A DNA stretch of 64,000 nt from the NCBI GenBank assembly GCA_902793325.1, contig CADBCY010000019.1:1-64000 (forward strand), given 5' to 3'. Shown in pieces: positions 32,621-40,049 of this stretch; position 1 is the first letter of the stretch; each line of letters opens with the position of its first letter. The position numbers and the translations under genes are program-made. Source of the stretch: an uncultured Eubacteriales bacterium. GTDB lineage: Bacteria > Bacillota > Clostridia > Christensenellales > Aristaeellaceae. The notes under the pieces were generated by a model that saw nothing but the letters and a program-made list of their open reading frames with translations, had not been told where the DNA came from and ran no database searches.

Positions 32621-34348
32621 ATGAAGAGGCGTATGGCACTGTTGCTGGCGCTGCTGCTGGCGCTTTCGGGCGTCGAGGCGGTGCTGGCCGAGGACGTGTC
32701 GGCGGACGCGATCCCCGTGGAAGCGGAAGTGTCGGAAGAGCCCGTGGGAACCGAGGAGCTGGCCGCGGAAGCCGCGGAGGTGGAAGCGCCGGAGGAAGCG
32801 GCCCCCGAGGAGGCGCCGGAGGCGGATCTGCCGCCCGGGGACGCCGGAGAAGCGGAAGGAGAGAATGCCCTGGCCGAGGTCAACGGCATCACCATGATCG
32901 ACGAGAATCACTGGTACGACGACAGCGGCCTGGTGTACGAAAAGTTCAAGAACTGGTCCAAGTATTATGTCAGGGTGACCGGCTACAACGGCGACGCGAC
33001 GGAGGTCGTCATCCCCGACAAGTCCAACGGCTATTCGGTCTGGATGATCGGCGACGGCGCCTTTGAGAACGAGAACATCACCAAGGTCACCCTGCCCGAG
33101 AAGCTGGCCTCCGTCGGCGAGAAAGCATTCAAGGGCACCAATCTTACCTCCCTGGCGCTGCCCGACTTCACCTCCTACATCTACGAGGAGGCCTTTGCGG
33201 AGTGCAGGCAATTGAAGGAGATTCAGTTCGGCAGCGGGAACAGCGAGCTGTGGTCCATCGCGGAGGGCGCATTCAAGAGATGTACGTCACTGACGAGCGT
33301 CGCGCTTCCGAACAGCGCGGTGTCGATCTACGCCCACGCTTTCGAGGATTGTTCCGCCCTGGAGAAACTGGAGCTGGGCGGCGCGGATAAAATCGGGGAG
33401 AGCGCCTTCATGCATACGTCCCTCCGCAGCGTGACCCTGCCCGACAGCGTGGCCGAGATGGGAGAGTACGCGTTTGCCGACTGTCCCTGGCTGGAGAAGG
33501 TCAGCTTCGGCAGCGGGCTCAAGGTCATCCCCAAGGGCGCCTTCCGGGACTGCTATTCCCTGCGGGAGGCGATGCTGCCCGAGGGTATAAAGGAGATCGG
33601 CGATGGAGCGTTTATGCTCTGCAACCTGGAACGGGCGGCGCTGCCCGCCAGCCTCAAGTCCATCGGGAAGGACGCGTTCGCCATGCAGTTCGTCGGGACA
33701 AAGGGCGGAGAGGCAACGGTGTTCTTCATCAGCAATCCCTACACCCAGTTCGAGCGCAACGGCGCCTACGCCGAAGCGTGGTACGAAAACTGGCACGCGA
33801 CCGACGCCAACAAGGCGGACCTGTCGGAGTGCTATGTCTACGCCCCCTCCCAGTTCTACACCGGCAAGGCGAAGAAGCCCGACCCCGTGGTGGCGTACGG
33901 TGGCAAGATCTACACCCCGGGCAACGACTTCACCGTGCAGTACGCCAATAACAAGAAGGTGGGCGAAGCCGTCATGACCCTGACGGGCTCGGGCCCGCTC
34001 TCCGGCACGACTACGGGGACGTTCTTCATCATCCCCAGGAACACGAAGCTCAAGAGCGTGAAGTCGAAGAAGAAGGGCCGGCTGACCGTCACCTGGAAGA
34101 AGCAGGCGACCCAGACCACGGGCTACGAGATCTTCTACATCAAGGTCAACGACTCCGGGATTTCGAAGATAGAGAGCAAGATCGTGAAGGGCGCGAAGAA
34201 GACGAGCGTGACCCTGAAGGGCCTGGAGTCCGGCGCGACCTACCGGGTGATGATCGCGACCTACAAGACGGTGAAGGGAGAGCAGCTCTACGGAGTGACG
34301 TCTGATTTTGAACTCTTCAACACGATGAAGACGGCGAAGGTGAAGTGA
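32621..34348 (+). CDS. Secreted leucine-rich-repeat (LRR_5) surface protein with Fn3-like tail
   Basis: A protein of 575 aa. Signal peptide (MKRRMALLLALLLALSGVEAVLA), an acidic Ala/Glu/Pro linker (about 24-85), then an LRR_5 (BspA-like) array (about 110-370) with repeats such as LPEKLASVGEKAFKG and LPDSVAEMGEYAFAD, and a C-terminal Fn3-like domain (about 470-570; TVTWKKQATQTTGYEIFY). No LPXTG motif or terminal TM helix is visible, so it is secreted or held by wall interactions. BspA-like proteins mediate adhesion in gut bacteria. SD AGGAGGAG precedes ATG. A perfect terminator follows at 34370. Confidence 0.88.
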   Translation: MKRRMALLLALLLALSGVEAVLAEDVSADAIPVEAEVSEEPVGTEELAAEAAEVEAPEEAAPEEAPEADLPPGDAGEAEGENALAEVNGITMIDENHWYDDSGLVYEKFKNWSKYYVRVTGYNGDATEVVIPDKSNGYSVWMIGDGAFENENITKVTLPEKLASVGEKAFKGTNLTSLALPDFTSYIYEEAFAECRQLKEIQFGSGNSELWSIAEGAFKRCTSLTSVALPNSAVSIYAHAFEDCSALEKLELGGADKIGESAFMHTSLRSVTLPDSVAEMGEYAFADCPWLEKVSFGSGLKVIPKGAFRDCYSLREAMLPEGIKEIGDGAFMLCNLERAALPASLKSIGKDAFAMQFVGTKGGEATVFFISNPYTQFERNGAYAEAWYENWHATDANKADLSECYVYAPSQFYTGKAKKPDPVVAYGGKIYTPGNDFTVQYANNKKVGEAVMTLTGSGPLSGTTTGTFFIIPRNTKLKSVKSKKKGRLTVTWKKQATQTTGYEIFYIKVNDSGISKIESKIVKGAKKTSVTLKGLESGATYRVMIATYKTVKGEQLYGVTSDFELFNTMKTAKVK

Positions 34349-34369
34349 CCCCCGCCGCCCCGATACACA

Positions 34370-34399
34370 ACGCTCCCCCCGCCGCGGCGGGGGGAGCGT
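34370..34399 (+). terminator. Terminator between convergent LRR and ROK genes
   Basis: ACGCTCCCCCCGCC (34370-34383) pairs with GGCGGGGGGAGCGT (34386-34399). It lies 22 bp past the LRR stop and 5 bp before the ROK stop, and can serve both. Confidence 0.8.
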
Positions 34400-34404
34400 C
34401 GCCT

Positions 34405-35370
34405 TTATTCTGCCTTTCCTTCCTCCGGCACCAGCAGCGCCGCGCCGATGAGCTCGCTCCGGTCGCCCAGCTCGGCGGGGAGGAACCGCGCGGGGTACTT
34501 CTGGTCGGACAGCGTGTAGTGGCGGTAGGCGGCGACCATGCGGTCGATGAACCTGCCGCCCAGCTTGGTGATGCCACCGCCGTACACGAACACGTTGATG
34601 TCGAAGATCTCGTTCAGGCTGTGGAACATGCGGCCCAGGTACTCCGCGCCGCGGTTCACCACCTCCAGCGCCAGCGGGTCGTTCATCGCCAGCGCCCGGC
34701 CCACGGCCAGCGTGTCGATGTTGGACAGCGTGCCGGCGTAGTCCAGTATGCGGCTGTCCTCGCCCTCCTTGATGCGGTCCATGGCGTAGCGCGCCATGTA
34801 CGTGCCCGAGGAGATGGACTGCACGCAGCCGATGACCCCGCAGCCGCAGGGATAGCCGGTGGAGTCGGACACGAACATGTGGCCGATCTCGCCCGCCATG
34901 CCGTGCATGCCCCGGTACAGCCGCCCGTTCAGGATCAGCCCGCCGCCGATGCCCGTGGCCAGGCAGGCGTAGATCATGTGATCCTGCCCCCGGCCCGCGC
35001 CGAAGCGGTGCTCCGCCAGCGCCGCGCAGTTGGCGTCGTTGTCCACGAACACCGGCACGCCCATGCGCGTTTGCAGCATGTCCCGCACCGGCTGGTCGTT
35101 GTAGCCGATGAGGTTGCTGGCCTCGATGATCCGCCCGTGCTCGAAGTCGATGGCGCCGGGGAACGCCGCGCCGACGCCCCGCAGGTCCGCGAAGCCCAGC
35201 CCGCGCCGCTCCAGCAAGCCCCTCACCTTCGCCGTGAGGTAGCAGGTCAGCGCGCAGGCCGAGGCCTCCTTGTCCGTGAGGAAGCTGTCCTGCTCGATGA
35301 TCTGCATGTCCCCGTCGAACAGGCCCAGCTTCACCTTCGTGCCGCCCACGTCAATGCCGATGGTATACAT
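34405..35370 (-). CDS. ROK-family sugar kinase
   Basis: A protein of 321 aa. N-terminal DVGGTKVKLGL (residues 7-17) is the phosphate-1 loop, VFVDNDANCAALAE contains the catalytic Asp, and PCGCGVIGCVQ gives the ROK zinc Cys cluster, with GEIGH upstream. It should phosphorylate glucose or another hexose. No helix-turn-helix precedes the kinase domain, so it is not a NagC-type repressor. Start ATG at 35370 behind GGAGG. It is the gene after purB in the same direction (35 bp), so co-transcription is possible although the pathways differ. Confidence 0.9.
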   Translation of the reverse strand: MYTIGIDVGGTKVKLGLFDGDMQIIEQDSFLTDKEASACALTCYLTAKVRGLLERRGLGFADLRGVGAAFPGAIDFEHGRIIEASNLIGYNDQPVRDMLQTRMGVPVFVDNDANCAALAEHRFGAGRGQDHMIYACLATGIGGGLILNGRLYRGMHGMAGEIGHMFVSDSTGYPCGCGVIGCVQSISSGTYMARYAMDRIKEGEDSRILDYAGTLSNIDTLAVGRALAMNDPLALEVVNRGAEYLGRMFHSLNEIFDINVFVYGGGITKLGGRFIDRMVAAYRHYTLSDQKYPARFLPAELGDRSELIGAALLVPEEGKAE

Positions 35371-35405
35371 GGTAAAACCTCCGGATGGATTTGGCCGTCT
35401 GTCGA

Positions 35406-36833
35406 TTATACGCTGATCTTTCCCATTTCCACGGCCGGGTACCGCTCGAGGATCGGGTCCGCGACCGCCGCCAGGAAGTGCTCGGTCTGTTCCTGCGCGC
35501 GCCCGGTGTACTTCTCCGGGGCCAACAGCGCCGTGAGCCCCGCGCCGTCCAGCGGGAAGGCGGGGTCGGCGGCGATGCGCGCCATCAGGTCGCTCTCCAG
35601 GCCGTCCTGCTTCATGCGGGCGGCGGCGGCCTGGCTGTGCACGCGCACGCGCTCGTGGATCTCCTGCCGGTCCGCGCCGCGCTTGACCGACTCCATGATG
35701 ATGTCCTCGGTGGCCATGAAGGGCAGGTTCTCCATCACGCGCTTTTCGATCATCTTCGGGTAGACCACCATGCCGTCGGCGACGTTGGCGTACAGCTCCA
35801 GCACCGCGTCGGTGGCCAGGAACGCCTCGGGCAGCGACAGCCGCCGGTTGGCGGAGTCGTCCAGCGTGCGCTCGAACCACTGGGTGGCGGCGGTCATGGC
35901 GGCGTCCTGCACCAGCGCCATCACGTGCCGCGACAGCGCGCACATGCGCTCCGAGCGCATGGGGTTGCGCTTGTAGGCCATGGCGGAGGACCCGATCTGG
36001 CTCTTCTCGAAGGGCTCCTCGACCTCCCGGAAGGATTGCAGCAGCCGCAGGTCCTGCGCGAACTTGTACGCCGACTGCGCGATGCCCGACAGCGCGCCCA
36101 GCACGCGGGTGTCCAGCTTGCGGGGGTAGGTCTGGCCGGAGACGTCGAACACGGCCTCCATGCCCATCTTTTCGGCGATGCGCTTTTCCAGCTCGTCCAC
36201 CTTCGCGCCGTCGCCGTCGAACAGCTCCATGAAGCTGACCTGCGTGCCCGTCGCGCCGCGGTTGCCCAGCAGCTTCAGCGAGGACAGCGCGAAGTTCACC
36301 TCGTCCAGGTCCATGGCCAGGTCCTGCATCCACAGCGTGGCGCGCTTGCCGACGGTGGTCAGTTGCGCGGGCTGCAGGTGGGTGTAGCCCAGGCAGGGCA
36401 GCGCCCGGTATTCCCAGGCGAACCTCCGCAGCCGCCGCAGCACCTCCACCAGCTTCTGGCGGATCAGCGTGAGCGCGTCGCGCAGCATCAGGATGTCGGC
36501 GTTGTCGGTGACGTAGCAGCTCGTGGCCCCCAGGTGGATGATGCCCCGCGCGTTCGGGCACACGTCGCCGTAGGCGTGCACGTGGGCCATCACGTCGTGG
36601 CGCACCCGCTCCTCGTGGCGGCGGGCGGCGTCGTAGTCGATGTCGTCGATGTGCGCCCTCAGCTCGTCCACCTGCGCCTGCGTCACCGGAAGGCCCAGCT
36701 CCATCTCGCTCTCCGCCAGCGCCACCCACAGCCGTCTCCAGGTGGTGAACTTGCGGTCGGGGGAGAAGATGTACTGCATCTCCGCGCTGGCGTAGCGCGA
36801 ATTCAGGGGGGTTTCGTAGGTGCTCTTGTTCAT
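35406..36833 (-). CDS. purB: Adenylosuccinate lyase
   Basis: A protein of 475 aa that would split SAICAR and adenylosuccinate, releasing fumarate, in purine synthesis. Family signature GSSAMAYKRNPMRSE (signature loop of the fumarase/aspartase superfamily) is complete, GATSCYVTDNAD and LGYTHLQPAQ are the other catalytic stretches. Length fits the large PurB class of Clostridia. ATG at 36833 follows GGAGGTCGTT. It is oriented like purA but separated from it by about 450 bp that hold a small unknown ORF and repeats. Confidence 0.95.
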   Translation of the reverse strand: MNKSTYETPLNSRYASAEMQYIFSPDRKFTTWRRLWVALAESEMELGLPVTQAQVDELRAHIDDIDYDAARRHEERVRHDVMAHVHAYGDVCPNARGIIHLGATSCYVTDNADILMLRDALTLIRQKLVEVLRRLRRFAWEYRALPCLGYTHLQPAQLTTVGKRATLWMQDLAMDLDEVNFALSSLKLLGNRGATGTQVSFMELFDGDGAKVDELEKRIAEKMGMEAVFDVSGQTYPRKLDTRVLGALSGIAQSAYKFAQDLRLLQSFREVEEPFEKSQIGSSAMAYKRNPMRSERMCALSRHVMALVQDAAMTAATQWFERTLDDSANRRLSLPEAFLATDAVLELYANVADGMVVYPKMIEKRVMENLPFMATEDIIMESVKRGADRQEIHERVRVHSQAAAARMKQDGLESDLMARIAADPAFPLDGAGLTALLAPEKYTGRAQEQTEHFLAAVADPILERYPAVEMGKISV

Positions 36834-36870
36834 AACGACCTCCTGGGATAAGCTTGTGAACCGGGATTTG

Positions 36871-37032
36871 TCAGTACCGGTCTCCATATTCCTTTCGGGC
36901 TTCTGCCGTCCATTTGGAGATGAAATCTGTCTTTGCGTCTGTATAGGCATCCCGGTTTTGCTCATATTGTTTCCAAAGCCGGCGCTTCAAAGTCTCATAT
37001 TCCTTTGCCATTTCAGACAGGTGTTTTCCCAT
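36871..37032 (-). CDS. Small hypothetical protein in AT-richer sequence
   Basis: A 53-aa Lys/Glu/Tyr-rich frame (ends TAEARKEYGDRY). The base composition is clearly lower in GC than the neighbours, and codon use differs. No convincing SD precedes ATG at 37032. It could be a real small gene, a remnant of a longer gene, or chance. I do not recognise a family. It lies between purB and a repeat region and is the only candidate gene in this spacer. Confidence 0.35.
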   Translation of the reverse strand: MGKHLSEMAKEYETLKRRLWKQYEQNRDAYTDAKTDFISKWTAEARKEYGDRY

Positions 37033-37288
37033 GCCAAAGGTCCCCCGCAAATCCCGACTTGCCGACCGGAAAGGCCCTGTGCGGCGAGCTTGACGACCTC
37101 TCCAAAGGCTTTCCCTCTGGGGAAGCAGGCTCGCCGTCAGGCGAGACGGATGAGGTCCTTCATGGATGGCCTTGCGCCTTGATCGGAACGGAGATGCGAG
37201 GCAATACGCAGGGGACCTCATCCGTCTTTGGCGGAAAATGCAGGCATTTTCCGCCAAATCCACCTTCCCCATGGGGGAAGGCTTTGGG
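37033..37288. other. Repeat-rich purB-purA spacer, no gene
   Basis: No supported gene. Two inverted repeats stand out: TTTGGCGGAAAATGC (37227-37241) with GCATTTTCCGCCAAA (37244-37258), and CCTTCCCCATGGGGGAAGG (37263-37281). Partial direct repeats of GGGGAAGCAGGCTCGCC-type sequence occur near 37110-37150. The first hairpin is a candidate terminator for purA on the minus strand. Confidence 0.55.
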
Positions 37289-38563
37289 TCACCGGATGAT
37301 CAGCGCCTCGCGCTCCGCGCCGACGGACACGTACTTGATCGGGCAGCCCACGCGCTGCTCGATGAATGCCACGTAGTCCCGGGCCGCCTTCGGCAGGTCC
37401 TCCCACTTGCGGGCCCTGGAGATGTCGCACTTCCAGCCGGGCAGCGTCTCGTACACGGGCGCGCAGTCGTACAGGTCGGGGGTGTAGGGGAAGCGCTCGA
37501 TCCGCTCGCCGTTCAGCTCGTAGGCCACGCACACGGGGATCTCGTCCAGGTAGGAAAGCACGTCCATCTTCGTCAGCGCCAGCGCCGTCGCGCCCTGCAG
37601 CTTCGTGCCGTAGCGGGTGGCGGGAATGTCCATCCAGGCGACCCTGCGCGGGCGGCCCGTGGCCGCGCCGTACTCCGCGCCGGCCTCGCGCAGGTCATGG
37701 GCGACGTCGCCGTCCAGCTCGCCCACGAACGGGCCCTCGCCCACGCAGGTGGAGTAGGCCTTGGTCACGCCGATGACCTCCTCCACCTTGATGGAGGGCA
37801 GGCCGCAGCCCACGGGCGCCTCGGCTGCCAGCGGCGAGGAGGAGGACGTGAAGGGATAGATGCCGTACTGGATGTCCCGCAGCGCGCCGAGCTGGGCCTC
37901 GAACATCACGCTCTTGCCGGCGTCCACCGCGCCCTCCAGCAGCTCGCCCGCGTCGCACAGGTAGGGGATCAGCACATCGCCCCAGGTGTGGATCCAGGCC
38001 AGCGTCTCGTCGAAGTCGATCTTCTGCTGGCCGTAGCCCTGCACGATGGTGTCGTTCTTCCAGTCGATGAGCCGGCGCAGGTGCTTCTCCAGCGTGGCGG
38101 GGTGCTTCAGATCGCCCATCTGCAGCGCCTTCTTCATGTACTTGTCGCCGTAGACGGGGCTGATGCCGCGCAGCGTGGAGCCGAAGTGGTCCTTGCCCAG
38201 CCGCTGCTCCTCCCACTTGTCCTGGTTGGGGTGGATGGGCAGCACCATGATGGCGCGGTCGGAGATCTTCAGGTTGTCGGGGGTGATGGCGACGCCCTTC
38301 TCGCGCAGGCGGCCCATCTCCTCGTTGATGTGCTTCAGGTCGATGACCACGCCGGCGCCCAGCAGGTTCAGCGCGTCCCGGTGGAAGATGCCCGAGGGCA
38401 GCAGGTTCAGCGCGAACTTGCCGTACTCGTTGATGACGGTGTGCCCGGCGTTGTTGCCGCCCTGGTAGCGGACGATCACGTCGAACCGGCCCGCGAAGTA
38501 GTCCACCATGCGGCCCTTGCCTTCGTCACCCCAGTTGATGCCGACGATTGCGGTATTGGACAT
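37289..38563 (-). CDS. purA: Adenylosuccinate synthetase
   Basis: A protein of 424 aa that converts IMP, aspartate and GTP to adenylosuccinate. Signatures: GINWGDEGKGRMVD (residues 8-21), VRYQGGNNAGHTV (about 31-43) with the catalytic His, and RPRRVAWMD near residue 300. Length is normal. ATG at 38563 has GAGGTGAA upstream. With PurB it makes AMP. Its leader holds CGAAC/GTTCG elements like PurR boxes of Bacillota (38583-38618), which suggests purine control. Confidence 0.95.
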   Translation of the reverse strand: MSNTAIVGINWGDEGKGRMVDYFAGRFDVIVRYQGGNNAGHTVINEYGKFALNLLPSGIFHRDALNLLGAGVVIDLKHINEEMGRLREKGVAITPDNLKISDRAIMVLPIHPNQDKWEEQRLGKDHFGSTLRGISPVYGDKYMKKALQMGDLKHPATLEKHLRRLIDWKNDTIVQGYGQQKIDFDETLAWIHTWGDVLIPYLCDAGELLEGAVDAGKSVMFEAQLGALRDIQYGIYPFTSSSSPLAAEAPVGCGLPSIKVEEVIGVTKAYSTCVGEGPFVGELDGDVAHDLREAGAEYGAATGRPRRVAWMDIPATRYGTKLQGATALALTKMDVLSYLDEIPVCVAYELNGERIERFPYTPDLYDCAPVYETLPGWKCDISRARKWEDLPKAARDYVAFIEQRVGCPIKYVSVGAEREALIIR

Positions 38564-38582
38564 GTTAAATTCACCTCATACT

Positions 38583-38618
38583 CGAACGATGTAGATAGTG
38601 TGGTTGAAAAACGTTCGG
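38583..38618 (-). promoter_or_regulatory. Candidate PurR box pair before purA
   Basis: CGAACGAT (38583-38590, plus strand) and AAACGTTCGG (38609-38618) form an inward-facing CGAAC ... GTTCG pair with 25 bp between, matching the layout of Bacillota PurR boxes (CGAAC core, inverted). Another AAACGTTCGG lies at 38691-38700. It sits between the purA -10 and start. Binding is inferred from this similarity only. Confidence 0.45.
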
Positions 38619-38649
38619 AAATTCGCGGCCCTTTGCCGCTTCTGGAGCC

Positions 38650-38678
38650 ATTATATCAGGTTACAGGGCGTTTTTCCA
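38650..38678 (-). promoter_or_regulatory. purA promoter
   Basis: On the minus strand TGGAAA (38678-38673), 17-bp spacer and TATAAT (38655-38650), 87 bp before the start codon. Confidence 0.62.
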
Positions 38679-38786
38679 CCCCCCGGAGGTAAACGTTCGG
38701 GGATGGCGGGCGGCAAACCGTGAGCGGGGGACGGCGGGCGGGGAAAGAAGGCGCGGGGGCGGCCAACGGCCGCCCCCGCGCGGGAA

Positions 38787-40043
38787 CTACGGCGTCGCGC
38801 CGGCCCTCTGCTCCCGCGCCACGCTCAGCATCAGCTTCAGGCGGTTTTCCTGGTTGACGCGGGTGGCGCCGGGGTCGTAGTCGATGGGCACGATGTTCGC
38901 CTCGGGGTGCTTCTCCCGCAGGGCGCGGATGGTGCCCTTGCCGGCGATGTGGTTCGGCAGGCAGCCGAAGGGCTGCACGCACACGATGTTCGGCACGCCC
39001 GAGTCGATCAGCTCGCACATCTCGGCGGTGAGCAGCCAGCCCTCGCCCATCTTGCAGCCCACGCCCAGCACGCCGCCCAGCTCGCGGCGCGTCACGTCGT
39101 AGGGCGGCGGGGGCGCCAGGCGGCTGGCGCTGCGCACCGCGCGCGCGATGGCCTTCTCCACGTGCACGGCGTAGGCCATCAGCAGCTTCGCGCCCAACTG
39201 GCGCAGGCGGTTGCCGCCGTAGAGATTCACGTCGTCGATGCTGTGGTCCAGCGCGTTCAACAGGAACCCCATCAGCCCGGGCACGTTCACCTCGCAGCCC
39301 TGCTCCAGCAGGAACTGCTCCAGGTGGTTGTTGGCCATGTGGGAGTACTTCACGTAGATCTCCCCCACGATGCCCACCTTGATCCTGTCCTGCGCGGTGT
39401 AGGGCACGGCGTCGAAGTCCCGCGCCATGCGGCGCACGTTCTTCCGGAAGCCCAGGGCGGAGGCCAGCGGGTGGCGCTGGAACTGCCGCGTCAGCCGGTC
39501 GGCCCAGTCGTCCACCAGCCGGGCGCAGTCGCCGCGGTTGTCCTCGTAGGGCTCCACCTGGTTCTTCAGGCACATCAGCACGTCCGCGTACAGGATCATC
39601 AGCATCGCCTGCAGGATCACCGTGTAGCTCGGCTGGAAGCCGCTGTTCTTCTCCAGCCCCGCGGGGTTCAGCGAGATGACGGGCACGTATTCCAGATGCG
39701 CCTTGACCAGCGCCTTGCGCAGCAGGTGGATGTAGTTGGACGCGCGGCAGCCGCCGCCGGTCTGGGTGATGATGAGGGCCGTGCGATGGGGGTCGTACTT
39801 CCCGCTCTGCAGCGCGTTGATGAACTGGCCGATGACCAGCAGCGCGGGGTAGCAGGTGTCGTTGTGCACGTACTTCAGCCCGGCCTCCACCACCGCGGGG
39901 CCTTCGTTGTCCAGCAGCACCATGTTGTAGCCGTGCAGGGCGAACACGTCCTTCACCAGCTTCAGGTGCACGGGCAGCATGTTGGGCATCAGGATGGTGT
40001 AGGAATCCCTCATCTCCCGGGTGAATTCAATGCGGTTTTCCAT
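38787..40043 (-). CDS. 2-hydroxyacyl-CoA dehydratase-like subunit (HgdB/DUF2229 partner), split from the activase
   Basis: A protein of 418 aa related to the C-terminal, 2-hydroxyacyl-CoA-dehydratase-like part of very large acyl-CoA dehydratase activase proteins of Bacillota (commonly about 1400 aa). NDTCYPALLVIGQF, TQTGGGCRASNYI and GCLPNHIAGKG are conserved stretches, with Cys residues placed for Fe-S binding. Together with the 981-aa activase gene, 6 bp upstream, it equals the usual fused length, so the fused protein appears to be encoded here as two polypeptides. Its true reaction is not known; it should act in the cytoplasm. Confidence 0.78.
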   Translation of the reverse strand: MENRIEFTREMRDSYTILMPNMLPVHLKLVKDVFALHGYNMVLLDNEGPAVVEAGLKYVHNDTCYPALLVIGQFINALQSGKYDPHRTALIITQTGGGCRASNYIHLLRKALVKAHLEYVPVISLNPAGLEKNSGFQPSYTVILQAMLMILYADVLMCLKNQVEPYEDNRGDCARLVDDWADRLTRQFQRHPLASALGFRKNVRRMARDFDAVPYTAQDRIKVGIVGEIYVKYSHMANNHLEQFLLEQGCEVNVPGLMGFLLNALDHSIDDVNLYGGNRLRQLGAKLLMAYAVHVEKAIARAVRSASRLAPPPPYDVTRRELGGVLGVGCKMGEGWLLTAEMCELIDSGVPNIVCVQPFGCLPNHIAGKGTIRALREKHPEANIVPIDYDPGATRVNQENRLKLMLSVAREQRAGATP

Positions 40044-40049
40044 GGTATC

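Noticed and set aside
37033-37288. Insertion sequence between purB and purA
   Set aside because: There are inverted repeats but no transposase frame, and no target duplication could be seen.
38564-38786. Purine riboswitch upstream of purA
   Set aside because: No purine aptamer core (conserved P2/P3 loops) was found; only CGAAC-type elements.
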